DNA of 64,000 nucleotides from Segniliparus rugosus ATCC BAA-974 (GTDB taxonomy: Bacteria; Actinomycetota; Actinomycetes; Mycobacteriales; Mycobacteriaceae): assembly GCF_000185725.2 (NCBI RefSeq), contig NZ_KI391953.1, forward strand, positions 1,790,750-1,854,749, read 5' to 3'. The notes under the pieces are model-generated. The model worked only from the letters and a program-made list of their open reading frames with translations. It did no database searches and had not been told where the DNA came from. The number at the start of each line of letters is the position of its first letter. Position 1 is the first letter of the stretch. Of the stretch, positions 11,729 through 21,408 are shown piece after piece. The position numbers and the translations under genes are program-made.

Positions 11729-12375
11729 CCGAGGTCGTGGTGTTCGATTACGGGTACGGCAACGTGCATTCGGTGGCGAAAGCCGTGGCCAAGGCCGGAG
11801 CCCAAGTCCAGGTGACCGCCGACCAGAAGGCGGCGCTCGCCGCAGACGGGCTCCTGGTGCCCGGCGTCGGCGCGTTCGACGCCTGCGCGAAGGGGCTGCG
11901 GGACGCGGGCGGGGACAAGCTCGTGGACCAGCGCCTCGCGGGCGGCAGGCCGGTCTTGGGGATCTGCGTCGGGATGCAGGTGCTGTTCGAGGGGAGCGAG
12001 GAGCGCCACCACGAGACTCCCGAGCCTGGCTTGGACCAATGGCCGGGCCGGGTGGAGCGGCTGGACGCGCCCGTGCTGCCGCATATGGGCTGGAACACGG
12101 TGGACTTCCCCGCCGACAGCGAGCTTTTCGCCGGCGTGGCTCCGGGGGCCCGAGTGTACTTCGCGCACTCCTACGCGGCGCGGGAGTTCGCGCTCGTGGC
12201 GGAGGGGCCGTTCGCAGCCCCCAAGGTGACCTGGGGGGAGCACACCGGCAAATTCGTCGCGGCGGTGGAAAACGGAGCGTTGTGGGCGACCCAGTTCCAT
12301 CCGGAGAAGTCTGGCGAGGTCGGCAATCAGCTGCTGCGCAACTGGCTCGCGCACTGTGAAAGACTGTCTCTATGA
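11725..12375 (+). CDS. hisH: Imidazole glycerol phosphate synthase, glutaminase subunit
   Basis: 216 residues, GTG start at 11725. A class I glutamine amidotransferase that supplies ammonia to HisF. The nucleophile is Cys81 in GICVGMQ, and the His/Glu of the triad lie in QFHPEKSG near the C-terminus (about 194-196). Its partner hisF, as well as hisA/priA, which usually follow in actinobacteria, are absent here. The next overlapping gene encodes a thioredoxin-like protein. HisF must therefore be made from another locus. Confidence 0.96.
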
Positions 12376-13319
12376 CCAGACCGCAACCGCCGCGCGCCGC
12401 GTCGATGTACGGAGCCGTGGATTTGTCCGCGCTCAAAGCCAATGCCGACCGTCCGGCTCGTCCCGCGCAGCCGTCGCAGGAGCCTGCGACCCCGGTGGAC
12501 TCCGAGCATGTCTTCGACGTCGCCGAGGCGGACTTCGAGAGCCAAGTCCTCGAACGCTCGACGCGCCAGCTCGTCGTCGTCGACCTGTGGGCGACCTGGT
12601 GCCAGCCGTGCAAGCAGCTTTCGCCGGTGCTGGAGGGGTTGGCCGCGCAGTCGGGCGGGCGCTGGGTGCTGGCCAAAGTGGACGTGGACGAGAACCAGAG
12701 GATCGCGCAGGTCTTCGGGGCGCGGTCGATCCCCATGGTGGTGGCCATCGCGGGCGGCAGGCCGGTGAGCGCCTTCCAGGGCGCGCAGCCCGAGCCGGTC
12801 GTGAAGCAGTGGCTGGCGGACGTGCTGGAGCAGGTGGCTCCGCTGTTCGGGCAGGAGGAAGACGCCGAGGAGCCGACGGACCCGAGGCTGGTCGCGGCTT
12901 CCGAGGCGCTCGCCGACAACGACTTCGCCAAGGCGAGAGCGTTGTTCGAGGACATCAAAGAGCGCGGGACTGACGAGACGGAGGGCTCGAAGAAGGCTGC
13001 GGCGCGTCAAGCCACCGCCGAAGCCGGCCTGCGCGAGGTGGCCTTCTTGGAGCGGGTGAGCGCCATCTCGCCGGATGCGGTTGCCGCAGCGCAAGAGAAC
13101 TCTGGCGATGTCGACGCGCAGCTGGAAGTCGCGGACCTCGAAGTCGCCGCCGGCCGGGCCGGGCAGGCCTTCGACCGGTTGATCGGCGTGGTGAAGACGA
13201 GCCCGGAGCCGGGGAAGACCACCGCTCGCAAACGGCTTTTAGAGCTTTTCGAGCTTTTCGACCCGGCGGACCCGACGGTCATCGCCGCCCGTCGCAAGCT
13301 CGCGAGCGCGTTGTACTGA
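12372..13319 (+). CDS. Thioredoxin-domain protein with TPR-like tail, YbbN/CnoX type
   Basis: 315 residues. Residues 1-45 are a disordered Pro/Ala tail, and 46-155 a thioredoxin fold with an intact W-C-Q-P-C active site (76-80) and the cis-Pro region SIPMVV. The rest is helical with Ala/Glu-rich repeats, as in the TPR-like half of YbbN/CnoX, a redox-active co-chaperone that hands substrates to GroEL. Same size and architecture as M. tuberculosis Rv1324, which also lies beside glgB. Its ATG overlaps the hisH stop, so it is the fifth gene of this his operon. A chaperone role is inference from the family. Confidence 0.88.
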   Translation: MTRPQPPRAASMYGAVDLSALKANADRPARPAQPSQEPATPVDSEHVFDVAEADFESQVLERSTRQLVVVDLWATWCQPCKQLSPVLEGLAAQSGGRWVLAKVDVDENQRIAQVFGARSIPMVVAIAGGRPVSAFQGAQPEPVVKQWLADVLEQVAPLFGQEEDAEEPTDPRLVAASEALADNDFAKARALFEDIKERGTDETEGSKKAAARQATAEAGLREVAFLERVSAISPDAVAAAQENSGDVDAQLEVADLEVAAGRAGQAFDRLIGVVKTSPEPGKTTARKRLLELFELFDPADPTVIAARRKLASALY

Positions 13320-13320
13320 A

Positions 13321-13346
13321 CCGCCGTTCCCCTAGGGGAGCGGCGG
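13321..13346. terminator. Strong hairpin between convergent genes
   Basis: An almost perfect inverted repeat centred on CCCCTAGGGG: 12-13 bp with a single G-T pair. It starts two bases after the thioredoxin-like gene and overlaps the stop codon (13332-13334) of the opposing lipoprotein gene. No T tract. It is well placed to terminate both transcripts. Confidence 0.6.
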
Positions 13347-14840
13347 GTACTGCTGCGCGCACACCTTGCTCGGTCCGAGGACGCCGACGCGGAAGGCGTT
13401 CCAGCGGGTGAGCGCGCTCGGCGCGGCCTGTCCGTTCAAATCCTGCGCGATATAGCCGTGCTGGAGGAGTTCGCTCGTGGGCTTGTCGAGGTCGCCAGGG
13501 GTGAGGATGATGGGTTTGTGCGCGGCGTCGACGCCGTAGCGGCCCACGATGCTGCGCAGCCACGCCCCGGAGAGGCAGGCCCCGGCGAGCCCCGCGCCGA
13601 GGCCGGTCGTCGGCTGGCCCTGATGCTTGAGGTAGGCGAGGCCGAAGCGGGAGGCGATGATGGCGAGCGCGGCGGTGTCTCCGGTGATCTTCAACGGCAC
13701 GCCGCCCTCCTCGGTCGGCACGCCGATCTTGGCGAGTGCTGGCACGTCGAGGCTCACCGTGTTGGTCGCCTCGCAGTACAGCGCCGGGGGAGCCTTCTGC
13801 GGGTCCGAAGCCACTTTCTGGTTCGGGCAGTTCTTGTCGACGCCGTCATAGGTGACTTTCGGCATCGTGGGCAGCATCTCTTGGAAGAACTGCTGGATGG
13901 ACGGGATGGCCTTGGTCTCGAGGATGCTCCGGTTGATGGGGATGTTGTCCTGGCCGATCTGCGGGTCCGGGACGATCGGCAAGCCGTTGCGGCGCTTGTC
14001 GATCTCCTTCTCGTCGATCTTCGAGCAGGCGTCCGCTCCGTCTGCGAACCCCATCCGGAAGGCGCTGACCCGGTCGAAGCCGCTGCCGTGCTCCTGGTCC
14101 TTGTAATCCGACTCCGTCGCCATCTTGGGGTCGTCGCGCAGCGCGAGCATCGAGGCGAGGATGGTGTTGAGCCCGTTGGAGGAGTTGAGCCGGAAGTGCT
14201 TCGCGCGTCCGTCGACGACGTAGCGGATGAAGAAGCCCGCGAAGCAGTCGGCCTGTTGCTCGAACACGATGCTCGGGTCCGAGTCTTTGATGAGATTGGC
14301 GAGATGCTGGATGCGGTGGCCGTACTCGTGGGCGAAAACAACGACGATCGCGATCGGCGGGAACTCGTTGTCCAAAAGCGGCATGAGAACCCCCCGGTCC
14401 CAGGCGATGGCGTCTTCGCGGGGGCAGTACATGGCGTTGGGCTCGCGATAGGCATCGCGGCCGCAGGCGATGGCTTCGGGGTCGCGCGCGTCGTACGAGT
14501 AGAGCGTCCCGACGGGCTTGAACGAGGCCGCTTGCTTGAAGTATTTCGGCAGCTTCTCCCGCCAGAACGCTTCGATGTCGTCAAGCGCCGCGATGGCGAG
14601 CTGGTCGGTTTTCTTCGCTTCCGGGCTCTCGTCGCTCTTGGTCCCCTTGACCTGGCGCGACGGGATGGGCACGCCTTCTTTGAGCCCGTTGGGCCCTCCG
14701 CTGGCCGGCATGCCGGGCACCACGTCGAGGTAGCTCCTCGGCGTGCGGGACGCGTTTCCCGGAACGACCTCGACGCAGCCTGCCGTCACAAGGCAGAGCG
14801 CGAGGAGCAAAAGGAAGAACGAAGTCCCACGGTGACGCAT
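13332..14840 (-). CDS. Lipoprotein zinc metallopeptidase (HEYGH; neutral zinc peptidase-like)
   Basis: 502 residues. Start ATG 14840 gives a typical lipoprotein signal (hydrophobic 8-20, lipobox TAGC with Cys22). TATCAT ends 6 bases before it, so the mRNA is probably leaderless. The zinc site is H171-E-Y-G-H175, followed by EQQADCFAGFF about 35 residues later, the pattern of the PF04228-type neutral zinc metallopeptidases. The mature protein should sit on the outer face of the cytoplasmic membrane. Substrate unknown. The frame is open upstream through the repeats at 14.9 kb, but that extension is Pro/Asn/His junk. Lies directly downstream of glgB on the same strand. Confidence 0.85.
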   Translation of the reverse strand: MRHRGTSFFLLLLALCLVTAGCVEVVPGNASRTPRSYLDVVPGMPASGGPNGLKEGVPIPSRQVKGTKSDESPEAKKTDQLAIAALDDIEAFWREKLPKYFKQAASFKPVGTLYSYDARDPEAIACGRDAYREPNAMYCPREDAIAWDRGVLMPLLDNEFPPIAIVVVFAHEYGHRIQHLANLIKDSDPSIVFEQQADCFAGFFIRYVVDGRAKHFRLNSSNGLNTILASMLALRDDPKMATESDYKDQEHGSGFDRVSAFRMGFADGADACSKIDEKEIDKRRNGLPIVPDPQIGQDNIPINRSILETKAIPSIQQFFQEMLPTMPKVTYDGVDKNCPNQKVASDPQKAPPALYCEATNTVSLDVPALAKIGVPTEEGGVPLKITGDTAALAIIASRFGLAYLKHQGQPTTGLGAGLAGACLSGAWLRSIVGRYGVDAAHKPIILTPGDLDKPTSELLQHGYIAQDLNGQAAPSALTRWNAFRVGVLGPSKVCAQQYPPLP

Positions 14841-14855
14841 AGAGAGATGATAGAG

Positions 14856-15075
14856 CCTTGCTGTTCGGAGACGAGCCAGGTGGCGGTGGTGGTTGTGTGC
14901 GGTGGGGAGCTGCGCGTGAGGTCGTTGCTTGTGTTTGGGCTGCGGTCTATTGCTTGTGTTTGGGCGCGGGCTAGATAGCGGTGGTGGTTCTGTGCGATGG
15001 AGATCTGCGCTGGGCCTATTGCTTGTGTTTGGGCGCGAGCCAGATAGCGGAGAGCTTCGCGATGGAGATCTGCGC
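14856..15075. repeat. Degenerate repeats derived from the 3' end of glgB
   Basis: A unit of about 60-64 bases occurs at 15016-15075 (the last 19 codons and stop of glgB) and again, diverged, at 14947-15010 and 14856-14915. An 18-base fragment lies at 14923-14940. The shared core is TTGCTTGTGTTTGGGC followed by an AGATAGCGG-like and a GATCTGCGC-like block. The copies fill the 175-base gap between glgB and the lipoprotein gene. They look like successive tandem duplications of the glgB tail. Confidence 0.9.
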
Positions 15076-17256
15076 CGAGGCGGGTCTGCCATGCCATGGT
15101 TTCGCTTCGGCAGTCACCGAACCAAGGTTCCCTTTGCCCGATCCGGCGTATATTTCCGCGTCGGTGTTGAGCACTTCGGCCCATTCGCCCACTTCGGGCA
15201 GGCCCACCCGGTAGCTCGAAAGATCGGACCCGGACAGGTTCACCACGCATGCGAGCTTCTCCCCCTCTGCCGAGGTCCGCAGGAAGGAGAGCACGTTGTT
15301 CTGCGCGTCGTTCGCGTCGATCCACTCGAAACCGGCCGGAGAGGTGTCCAGGCTCCACAGCGCCGAACGCTCGCGATAGACCGAGCCGATGTCGCGGACG
15401 AGCGCGAGAATCCCTCGGTGCAACTCGCCCTCCCAGCCGTCGAGCTGCCACCAGTCAAGCTCCTTGTCGGCGGACCACTCGGCGCTCTGGCCGAACTCCT
15501 GGCCCATGAAGAGCAGCTTCTTGCCCGGATGCGCCCACATGTAGGCGAGGTAGGAGCGCACGCCCGCCGCCTTGTCGAAGCTCGACCCCGGCATCCGCGA
15601 CCACAGCGTCCCTTTGCCGTGGACCACCTCGTCGTGGCTGATCGGCAGGACGTAGTTCTCGCTCCACGCGTACATGAGCGAGAAGGTGATCTCGTTGTGG
15701 TGGTACATCCGGTGGATCGGGTCGTGGCCGAAGTACCGCAACGAGTCGTGCATCCAGCCCATGTTCCATTTCATGGTGAAGCCGAGGCCGCCGAGCGAGG
15801 TCAGCCTGGTCACGCCTGGCCAGGCGGTGGACTCCTCGGCTATGGTGACCACGCCGGGGTGGTGTTTGTGCACCGTCGCGTTGAGCTCTTGGAGGAACTG
15901 CACCGCGTCTAGGTTCTCCCGCCCGCCGTAGGCGTTCGGGACCCATTGCCCGTCGGGGCGGGAGTAGTCGAGGTAGAGCATGGAGGCGACCGCGTCCACG
16001 CGCAGCCCGTCGATGTGGAACTCCTCGAACCAGTAGAGCGCGTTGGCGACGAGGAAGTTGCGCACCTCGTGGCGGCCGAAGTCGAAGACGTAGGTGCCCC
16101 AGTCCGGCTGCTCGCCCCGCCTCGGGTCCGGATGCTCGTAGAGCGGGCTGCCGTCGAACCGGGCGAGCGCCCAGTCGTCTTTCGGGAAGTGCGCTGGCAC
16201 CCAGTCCATGATGACCCCGAGCCCCCTGCTGTGCAGGTGGTCGACGAAGGCGCGGAAATCGTCGGGGGAGCCGTAGCGCGCGGTTGGGGCGAAATACGAG
16301 GTCACCTGGTACCCCCAGGAGCCGCCGAAGGGATGCTCGGCGACCGGCAGGAGCTCGACGTGGGTGAAGCCCAGGCCTGCGGCGTGGTCGGCGATCCGTT
16401 CGGCGATCTCGCGGTAGCCCAGGGGCTGGCCGTCCTCGGACCGGGCGAAGGAGCCGAGGTGCACCTCGTACACGGCCATCGGCTCCTCGGTGGGCTTGCC
16501 CCTCTCGCGCCGGGCGATCCATTCCTGGTCGGACCATGCGAAGCCGCTCTCGGCGACCACGGAGGCGGTTTGCGGCGGATGCTCGGTCTGGAAAGCGATC
16601 GGGTCGGCCTTCAAACGGGCCGTGCCGTCCGCGCCGAGGACGCGGTATTTGTATTTGGCCCCTGCCGCCACGTCGGGGAGGAAGACTTCCCAGACGCCGC
16701 TGGAGCCGAGCGACCGCATGGGCGCGGCCTGCGGGTTCCACCCGTTGAACTCGCCGACCACCGAGACGCCGCGCGCGCTCGGGGCCCAGACCCGGAACGC
16801 CGTGCCGACGACCTGGTCGACGGCGACCGGGTGCGCGCCGAGCGCCTCCCAGAGCCGCTCGTGGCGGCCTTCGCCGATCAAATGCAGGTCGAGCTCGCCG
16901 AGCGTGGGAGCGAACCGGTAGCCGTCCGCGCCGAGGACTTCGTTGCCGTCGTCGTACTCGGCGAGCAACTGGTAGTACGGCAGATCGTAGAGCGAGATGT
17001 ACGCGCCGAAAAACCCGTGCCCGAGATGAGCGAGGGGGGTTTGGGCTCCGTCCGCGAAGACCGCCGTCACGCTTTTCGCGAGCGGGCGCACGGCGCGGAT
17101 GATCCAGCCGGAGCCGGTCGGGTGCGCGCCGAGGACGCGATGCGGGTCGTAGTGCGCGCCCGAGAGCAGCAGGTCGAAGTCCTTGGCTGGGATCTCGGCG
17201 GAACCCGATCCGGGTTTCTGCCTCGCAGGATCCACGTGGGTGAAATGCGTGTTCAT
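15016..17256 (-). CDS. glgB: 1,4-alpha-glucan branching enzyme (GH13)
   Basis: 746 residues, ATG 17256. It introduces alpha-1,6 branches into linear alpha-1,4-glucan. Domains in order: N1 beta-sandwich (about 25-115), N2/CBM48 (about 135-235), GH13 catalytic barrel (about 260-640) and C-terminal beta domain. Catalytic residues: nucleophile Asp421 (GLRVDAVAS), acid/base Glu474 (TIAEEST) and Asp542 ([10 protein letters not shown]). With GlgE it forms the GlgE pathway for glycogen and capsular glucan. glgE lies 37 bases upstream, so they form one operon. The last 19 codons belong to a duplicated repeat, and the C-terminus ends in an unusual WLAPKHKQ. Confidence 0.97.
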   Translation of the reverse strand: MNTHFTHVDPARQKPGSGSAEIPAKDFDLLLSGAHYDPHRVLGAHPTGSGWIIRAVRPLAKSVTAVFADGAQTPLAHLGHGFFGAYISLYDLPYYQLLAEYDDGNEVLGADGYRFAPTLGELDLHLIGEGRHERLWEALGAHPVAVDQVVGTAFRVWAPSARGVSVVGEFNGWNPQAAPMRSLGSSGVWEVFLPDVAAGAKYKYRVLGADGTARLKADPIAFQTEHPPQTASVVAESGFAWSDQEWIARRERGKPTEEPMAVYEVHLGSFARSEDGQPLGYREIAERIADHAAGLGFTHVELLPVAEHPFGGSWGYQVTSYFAPTARYGSPDDFRAFVDHLHSRGLGVIMDWVPAHFPKDDWALARFDGSPLYEHPDPRRGEQPDWGTYVFDFGRHEVRNFLVANALYWFEEFHIDGLRVDAVASMLYLDYSRPDGQWVPNAYGGRENLDAVQFLQELNATVHKHHPGVVTIAEESTAWPGVTRLTSLGGLGFTMKWNMGWMHDSLRYFGHDPIHRMYHHNEITFSLMYAWSENYVLPISHDEVVHGKGTLWSRMPGSSFDKAAGVRSYLAYMWAHPGKKLLFMGQEFGQSAEWSADKELDWWQLDGWEGELHRGILALVRDIGSVYRERSALWSLDTSPAGFEWIDANDAQNNVLSFLRTSAEGEKLACVVNLSGSDLSSYRVGLPEVGEWAEVLNTDAEIYAGSGKGNLGSVTAEAKPWHGRPASAQISIAKLSAIWLAPKHKQ

Positions 17257-17293
17257 CGGTCGGCTCGTTCCTATAGGTGCTTGATCGTCGCGC

Positions 17294-19309
17294 TCATCGC
17301 CGGTACGCCAGCGTCTCTCGGAATGGGGCCGGGATAGTCGGCAGGGCGAGGATGTGCGCGACGGCGAACGCGGGGTCGAGGCGCACGTAATTGCCGTGGC
17401 CCCATTCCCATTGTTGGCCGGTGACCTCGTCGCGGACCGGGAAGCGCGCGCCCGGCTCCTGGCCGATCCCTTCGAGGTCGAGCCACACCGTCGTCTCGCG
17501 CGGGACGTGCGGGTCGAGGGTCACCACGACGAGCACGGCGTCGCCGGTCGCCGGGTCGTGCTTCGAATAGGCGATGATCTCGTCGTCCTCGGGGTAGTGG
17601 AATCGCAGGGTGCGCAGCTGCCCGAGCGCGGGGTGCGCCCTTCGGATCGCGTTGAGCTTCGCGATCCACGGTTCGAGCGAGCGCTCGGCGCGCAGCGCGC
17701 CTGCGAAGTCCCTCGGCCGCAGCTCGTATTTCTCCGAGTCCAAGTACTCTTCGCTGCCGGGGCGGACCGGGAGGTGCTCGAAGAGCTCGTAGCCGCTGTA
17801 CACGCCCCAGGACGGGCCGAGCGTCGCGGCGAGCGCCGCGCGGGAGGCGAACGTCGCCTCGCCGCCCCGGACCAGTTGGTCGGTGAGGATGTCCGGGGTG
17901 TTCACGAACAGGTTCGGCCTGCACACGTCCGCGTGGGCGACGAGGTCGGCCATGAACTCGACAAGCTCGTGTTTGGCGGTGCGCCAGGTGAAATAGGTGT
18001 AGGACTGGCTAAAGCCCAGTTTGGCGAGGCCGTAGAGCCGGGCGGGCCGGGTGAACGCCTCGGAGAGGAACACCACGTCGGGATGTTCCTGCCAGATCCG
18101 CGTGATGAGCCAGCTCCAGAAGTCCGGCGGTTTCGTGTGCGGGTTGTCGACCCGGAAAACGCGCACCCCGAGGCCGACCCATTTGAGCACGACTTCGAGC
18201 ACGCCCTGGCGCAGCCCGCCTGGGTCGTTGTCGAAGTTGAGCGGGTAGATGTCTTGGTATTTCTTCGGCGGGTTCTCCGCGCAGGCGATGGTGCCGTCCG
18301 GGCGGGTGGTGAACCACTCCGGGTGCTCTTTGACCCAAGGGTGGTCGGGGCTGCATTGCAGGGCGAAGTCGAGCGCGACCTCGAGGCCGAGCTCTTCGGC
18401 CCGCGCGACGAACCGCTTGAAATCCTTCTCGTCTCCGAGCTGCGGGTGGATCGCGTCGTGGCCGCCTTCGGCGGAGCCGATAGCCCACGGCGAGCCGACG
18501 TCGTCCGCGTCGGCGGCGAGGGTGTTGTTGCGGCCCTTGCGCGCGGTCGTGCCGATCGGGTGGATCGGCGGCAGGTACACCACGTCGAAGCCCATCGCGG
18601 CGGCGCGTTCGAGCTGGGCTTCGGCGGTGGCGAAGGTGCCGTGCGCGGGGGAGCCGTCCTCGGCCCAGCCTCCGGTGGAGCGCGGGAAGAATTCGTACCA
18701 GGCCCCACGCGCCGCGCGGTCCCGCTCCACGAGGATCCGATGCGTTCGGCCACGGGTCACCAGCTCGCGGACTGGATGGCGGCGCAGGATCGCCGAGGCT
18801 TCCGCGCCGATCGCGAGGTCTGTGCGGGAGCGGAGCGATCCGGGGGAGCGCAGTCGCGCGACGGCTTCGCGCAGCGCCGCCCGCTCGTCCGGTCCGATTT
18901 GGTCGAGGTCGAGCGCCTGTTCGAGGATGCGCGCGCCCTCCTCGACCTCGTTGGCGAGCCCCTCTGCGGATTCCAGGTCCGCGTGCTCGGTCGAGAGGAA
19001 CGCCTCGATGCGGCCGCGCCAGGTCGCGTAGGGATCGCGCCAGCCGTCCACCCGGAATTGCCAGAGCCCTTGGCTCTCCAACGGCAGGAGCGCGTGGAAC
19101 GTGTCCTCCTCGGCTCCGGAGGCCATGTGCACGACGAGGGTGTCGGGCAGTCCCGAGGTCATCGCGACGACCGTCGCGCCGAGCTTGTCGTGCCCGTCCC
19201 CCCAGACGACGGCGCGGATCGGGAACAGTTCTCCTTGGACAGCCTTCGCGGGGTACGGCTCCTCGCCGACCGCCGGAGCGATGTCGTCAATCACCAATCG
19301 TGCGGCCAT
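17294..19309 (-). CDS. glgE: Alpha-1,4-glucan:maltose-1-phosphate maltosyltransferase (GH13_3)
   Basis: 671 residues, normal for the family. It transfers maltosyl units from maltose-1-phosphate onto alpha-1,4-glucan, the polymerising step of the trehalose-to-glucan route. Nucleophile Asp388 ([11 protein letters not shown]), acid/base Glu417 (FLSEAFTRP) and Asp473 (NTPDIL) are present, as is the maltose-phosphate-binding motif [14 protein letters not shown] (347-360). ATG 19309 is preceded by TAGCGT with 6 bases between (19316-19321), suggesting a leaderless mRNA; GGAGG is too close to act as a ribosome site. Same glgE-glgB order as in M. tuberculosis Rv1327c-Rv1326c. Confidence 0.97.
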   Translation of the reverse strand: MAARLVIDDIAPAVGEEPYPAKAVQGELFPIRAVVWGDGHDKLGATVVAMTSGLPDTLVVHMASGAEEDTFHALLPLESQGLWQFRVDGWRDPYATWRGRIEAFLSTEHADLESAEGLANEVEEGARILEQALDLDQIGPDERAALREAVARLRSPGSLRSRTDLAIGAEASAILRRHPVRELVTRGRTHRILVERDRAARGAWYEFFPRSTGGWAEDGSPAHGTFATAEAQLERAAAMGFDVVYLPPIHPIGTTARKGRNNTLAADADDVGSPWAIGSAEGGHDAIHPQLGDEKDFKRFVARAEELGLEVALDFALQCSPDHPWVKEHPEWFTTRPDGTIACAENPPKKYQDIYPLNFDNDPGGLRQGVLEVVLKWVGLGVRVFRVDNPHTKPPDFWSWLITRIWQEHPDVVFLSEAFTRPARLYGLAKLGFSQSYTYFTWRTAKHELVEFMADLVAHADVCRPNLFVNTPDILTDQLVRGGEATFASRAALAATLGPSWGVYSGYELFEHLPVRPGSEEYLDSEKYELRPRDFAGALRAERSLEPWIAKLNAIRRAHPALGQLRTLRFHYPEDDEIIAYSKHDPATGDAVLVVVTLDPHVPRETTVWLDLEGIGQEPGARFPVRDEVTGQQWEWGHGNYVRLDPAFAVAHILALPTIPAPFRETLAYRR

Positions 19310-19455
19310 GCCTCCACGCTACCGGATCTCGCCGGTATGTTCGCCTCAAGCCTCTCGGCTCCGAGAGCGCAATGGCGGGCGGAAGGCCAGGATTTTGGCC
19401 TTCCGCCCGCCGCACTCGCCGTCGCGTCGGAACACGACGCGGGACGCGACGAAGA

Positions 19456-19859
19456 TCAGCGGTCGTCGCGGTCCTCGCCGGGCCGGTCGCCGTCGTCGCC
19501 GGGGCGGCCATGCTCTTCGCCGGGCTGGTCGCGGTCGTCGCGGTCCTCGCCAGGACGGTCGCGGTCCTCGCCGGGGCGGCCGTGCTCTTCGCCGGGTCGG
19601 TCGCGGTCGTCACCGGGGCGGCCATGCTCTTCGCCGGGTCGGCCGTGCTCCTCGCCGGGCCGGCCGTGGTCGCCGCCAGGATGTCCTGGGCCGCCAGGCC
19701 CCGGCGGCGGGGGCGGCGGCGCGAACACGGCGGGACCGGCAACGCTCGGCTCGGCCCGGCCTGCGCGACCGCGCCGAAGCCGAAGATCGCTCCCGCCGAG
19801 GCGAGCCCGAGCAGGCCGACGAAGCCGCGTGCGATTCTTTGCTGGTTGAGCTCAGTCAA
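19456..19859 (-). pseudogene. Exported Pro/acidic-repeat protein, apparent frameshift
   Basis: A TTG start at 19859 has a good AGAGGAG eight bases upstream. It begins a clear Sec signal peptide (two-Arg N-region, hydrophobic core, AVAQA-G cleavage site). After about 45 residues the useful reading frame shifts near 19730 to a frame that gives a Pro/Gly stretch and then about ten HGRPGEE/DRDRPGED-type units, ending at 19456. Differences between the repeat units fall almost only at third positions of this second frame (CGG/CGC/CGA, GAG/GAA, CAC/CAT), so it is the selected one. One missing base, a sequencing error or a -1 frameshift would join the parts. The unshifted frame runs Arg/Ala/Thr-rich into glgE (to 19287). 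Small secreted acidic protein of unknown role. Confidence 0.55.
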
Positions 19860-20022
19860 TGGGATGGCTCCTCTCTGAAAGGGCGACAGTCCAGGTGGAG
19901 CTGCCAGCCGCAGCCTATCGGCGATTCCTGGCAAGACAACATGGAAGAGCTGTGGAAACGCCGCAAGCTCCGATCATGGGTTTTCCTCGGCTCGCGCCGA
20001 TTATGCGCGGAAATCCCCGCTG

Positions 20023-21312
20023 TCAGCCCTCGTCCGACGCGACCTCGGCCAGCAGCGCTTCGAGGACGGCGGCGTGGGCGCGGGCCGCCTCGGCCCCGCT
20101 GGGCAGCCCGATCTCCACGCTGAGCCTGCCGCCGTAGGTGTAGACGAGGTAGAGCGAGCTGAACCGGCCGCGCGGGCCGTCCTTCTGGTTGGCGGCGAGG
20201 TACGCCGCGATGGCGGAGCCGTCGAACTCCGTCCAGCCCCGGAAATCGTGGACGCGGACCCCGCTCGGAGCGCGGATCGGCTCGACCTCGCCGATGTTCG
20301 TCGTGGTGATCCGGGGGATCTCCGGCTGATCTCCGCACAGCAGCTCCGTGAACCGCAGGATCCCCCGGTACACCGCCCCGGAGGCCACGTCGTCCCGGAG
20401 CTGTCCGAGCAGCTGCGCGCCGACGGCGGCGGGGTCGTCGTCCGGGCGGGCGGCGACCAGCCCCGGCGAGTTGCCGAGCGCGTTCGTGACGTCCCACGGC
20501 TGGGCGGGCGGGCGCAACCGGGGCCGGACGTCCACGGGCGTGTCGACGAAGAGATCCGCCGCCACGTCGTCGGGCAAGGGCATGCTGCGTCGCTCGGCGA
20601 CCACGCAGGCTCCCGCGACGAGGGCGTGCACCGTCGTGCCCAAAGCCCGCGCGCGGGCCTTGAGCAGTTCGGTCGTACGCGTCGAGAGCCGGACGCGTTC
20701 GCGGGCGAACACGAATGCCGTCTGCTCGGGGAGATCGGACGGGACGGCCCGCCGCGACCGGTCCGGCCGAGGAGCCGCGTCGAAGCCCCGTTCGGCCAGC
20801 AGGGCTTCGGGGGCCTGCGGCACGGGCCGGGGCGCGGCGGCGGGGACGCGGCCTTCGGCCAGATCGGTGTAATGCGACCAGAGCCTCGCGTGCCAAAAGG
20901 AGCCGAGCCTGCCGTCCGCGATTGCGTGGTGCACCGCGAAAGAGACCGACGAGCGGTCTCCGTTCCGGACGACGTCGAGGAACGCGAGCTCTTTGGCCTG
21001 GTCCGCGAGGACGGACCCGGCACGGTCCTGGCGCACGGCGGCTTCGGAGCCGCCCGGAACGAGGAGGTCGAGTTCCGGCAGGCCGTCCGCCCGTCGGGCC
21101 GAGCCGGGGACGAGCCGCCCGGCGAGCACAGGATGCTCGCGGCGCAGACAGCCAAGCGCCTCGCGCAGCATGTCGAGGTCGATCGGGCCTTCCACCTCGA
21201 CGGTGTACCAGATCGTCATCGAGCTCAGGGCGAACCAGGACTCCAACGTCGACAACGGGCGGCGGAACCCCGGACCGGAGGATGTTCCCGCCGCGATTGT
21301 CCTCGATTGCAT
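20023..21312 (-). CDS. PapA-like condensation-domain acyltransferase
   Basis: 429 residues, ATG 21312 with GAGAGGAG 9 bases upstream. The catalytic HHxxxDG motif is intact: His128-His129 and Asp133-Gly134 in VHHAIADG. The two-lobed length and N-terminal STLESWFAL resemble PapA5-type polyketide-associated acyltransferases of mycolata, which esterify alcohols or trehalose with acyl chains. The C-terminal half has the expected DFGWG-position equivalent as DFRGWTEF. No polyketide synthase or lipid exporter is adjacent, so acyl donor and acceptor are unknown. The exported repeat protein lies downstream on the same strand. Confidence 0.82.
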   Translation of the reverse strand: MQSRTIAAGTSSGPGFRRPLSTLESWFALSSMTIWYTVEVEGPIDLDMLREALGCLRREHPVLAGRLVPGSARRADGLPELDLLVPGGSEAAVRQDRAGSVLADQAKELAFLDVVRNGDRSSVSFAVHHAIADGRLGSFWHARLWSHYTDLAEGRVPAAAPRPVPQAPEALLAERGFDAAPRPDRSRRAVPSDLPEQTAFVFARERVRLSTRTTELLKARARALGTTVHALVAGACVVAERRSMPLPDDVAADLFVDTPVDVRPRLRPPAQPWDVTNALGNSPGLVAARPDDDPAAVGAQLLGQLRDDVASGAVYRGILRFTELLCGDQPEIPRITTTNIGEVEPIRAPSGVRVHDFRGWTEFDGSAIAAYLAANQKDGPRGRFSSLYLVYTYGGRLSVEIGLPSGAEAARAHAAVLEALLAEVASDEG

Positions 21313-21408
21313 AAAGACGCGCTCCTCTCCGCACGGATACCGGTGCGCAAGTGTAGGCGCGGCCGCGGACGTTGGCGAAGGGTTTTCCGGCGGGGTCGGG
21401 GGCAGGCG

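Noticed and set aside
13332-15092. Longer form of the lipoprotein gene starting at 15092
   Set aside because: The extra 84 residues are translated from the glgB-derived repeats (PNTSNRP, PKHKQ) and would bury a clear lipoprotein signal; the leaderless start at 14840 fits better.
19440-19700. CRISPR-like regular repeats
   Set aside because: The units are short, lack unique spacers, and are in-frame codon repeats of a Gly-Arg-Pro-Gly-Glu-Glu protein tail.
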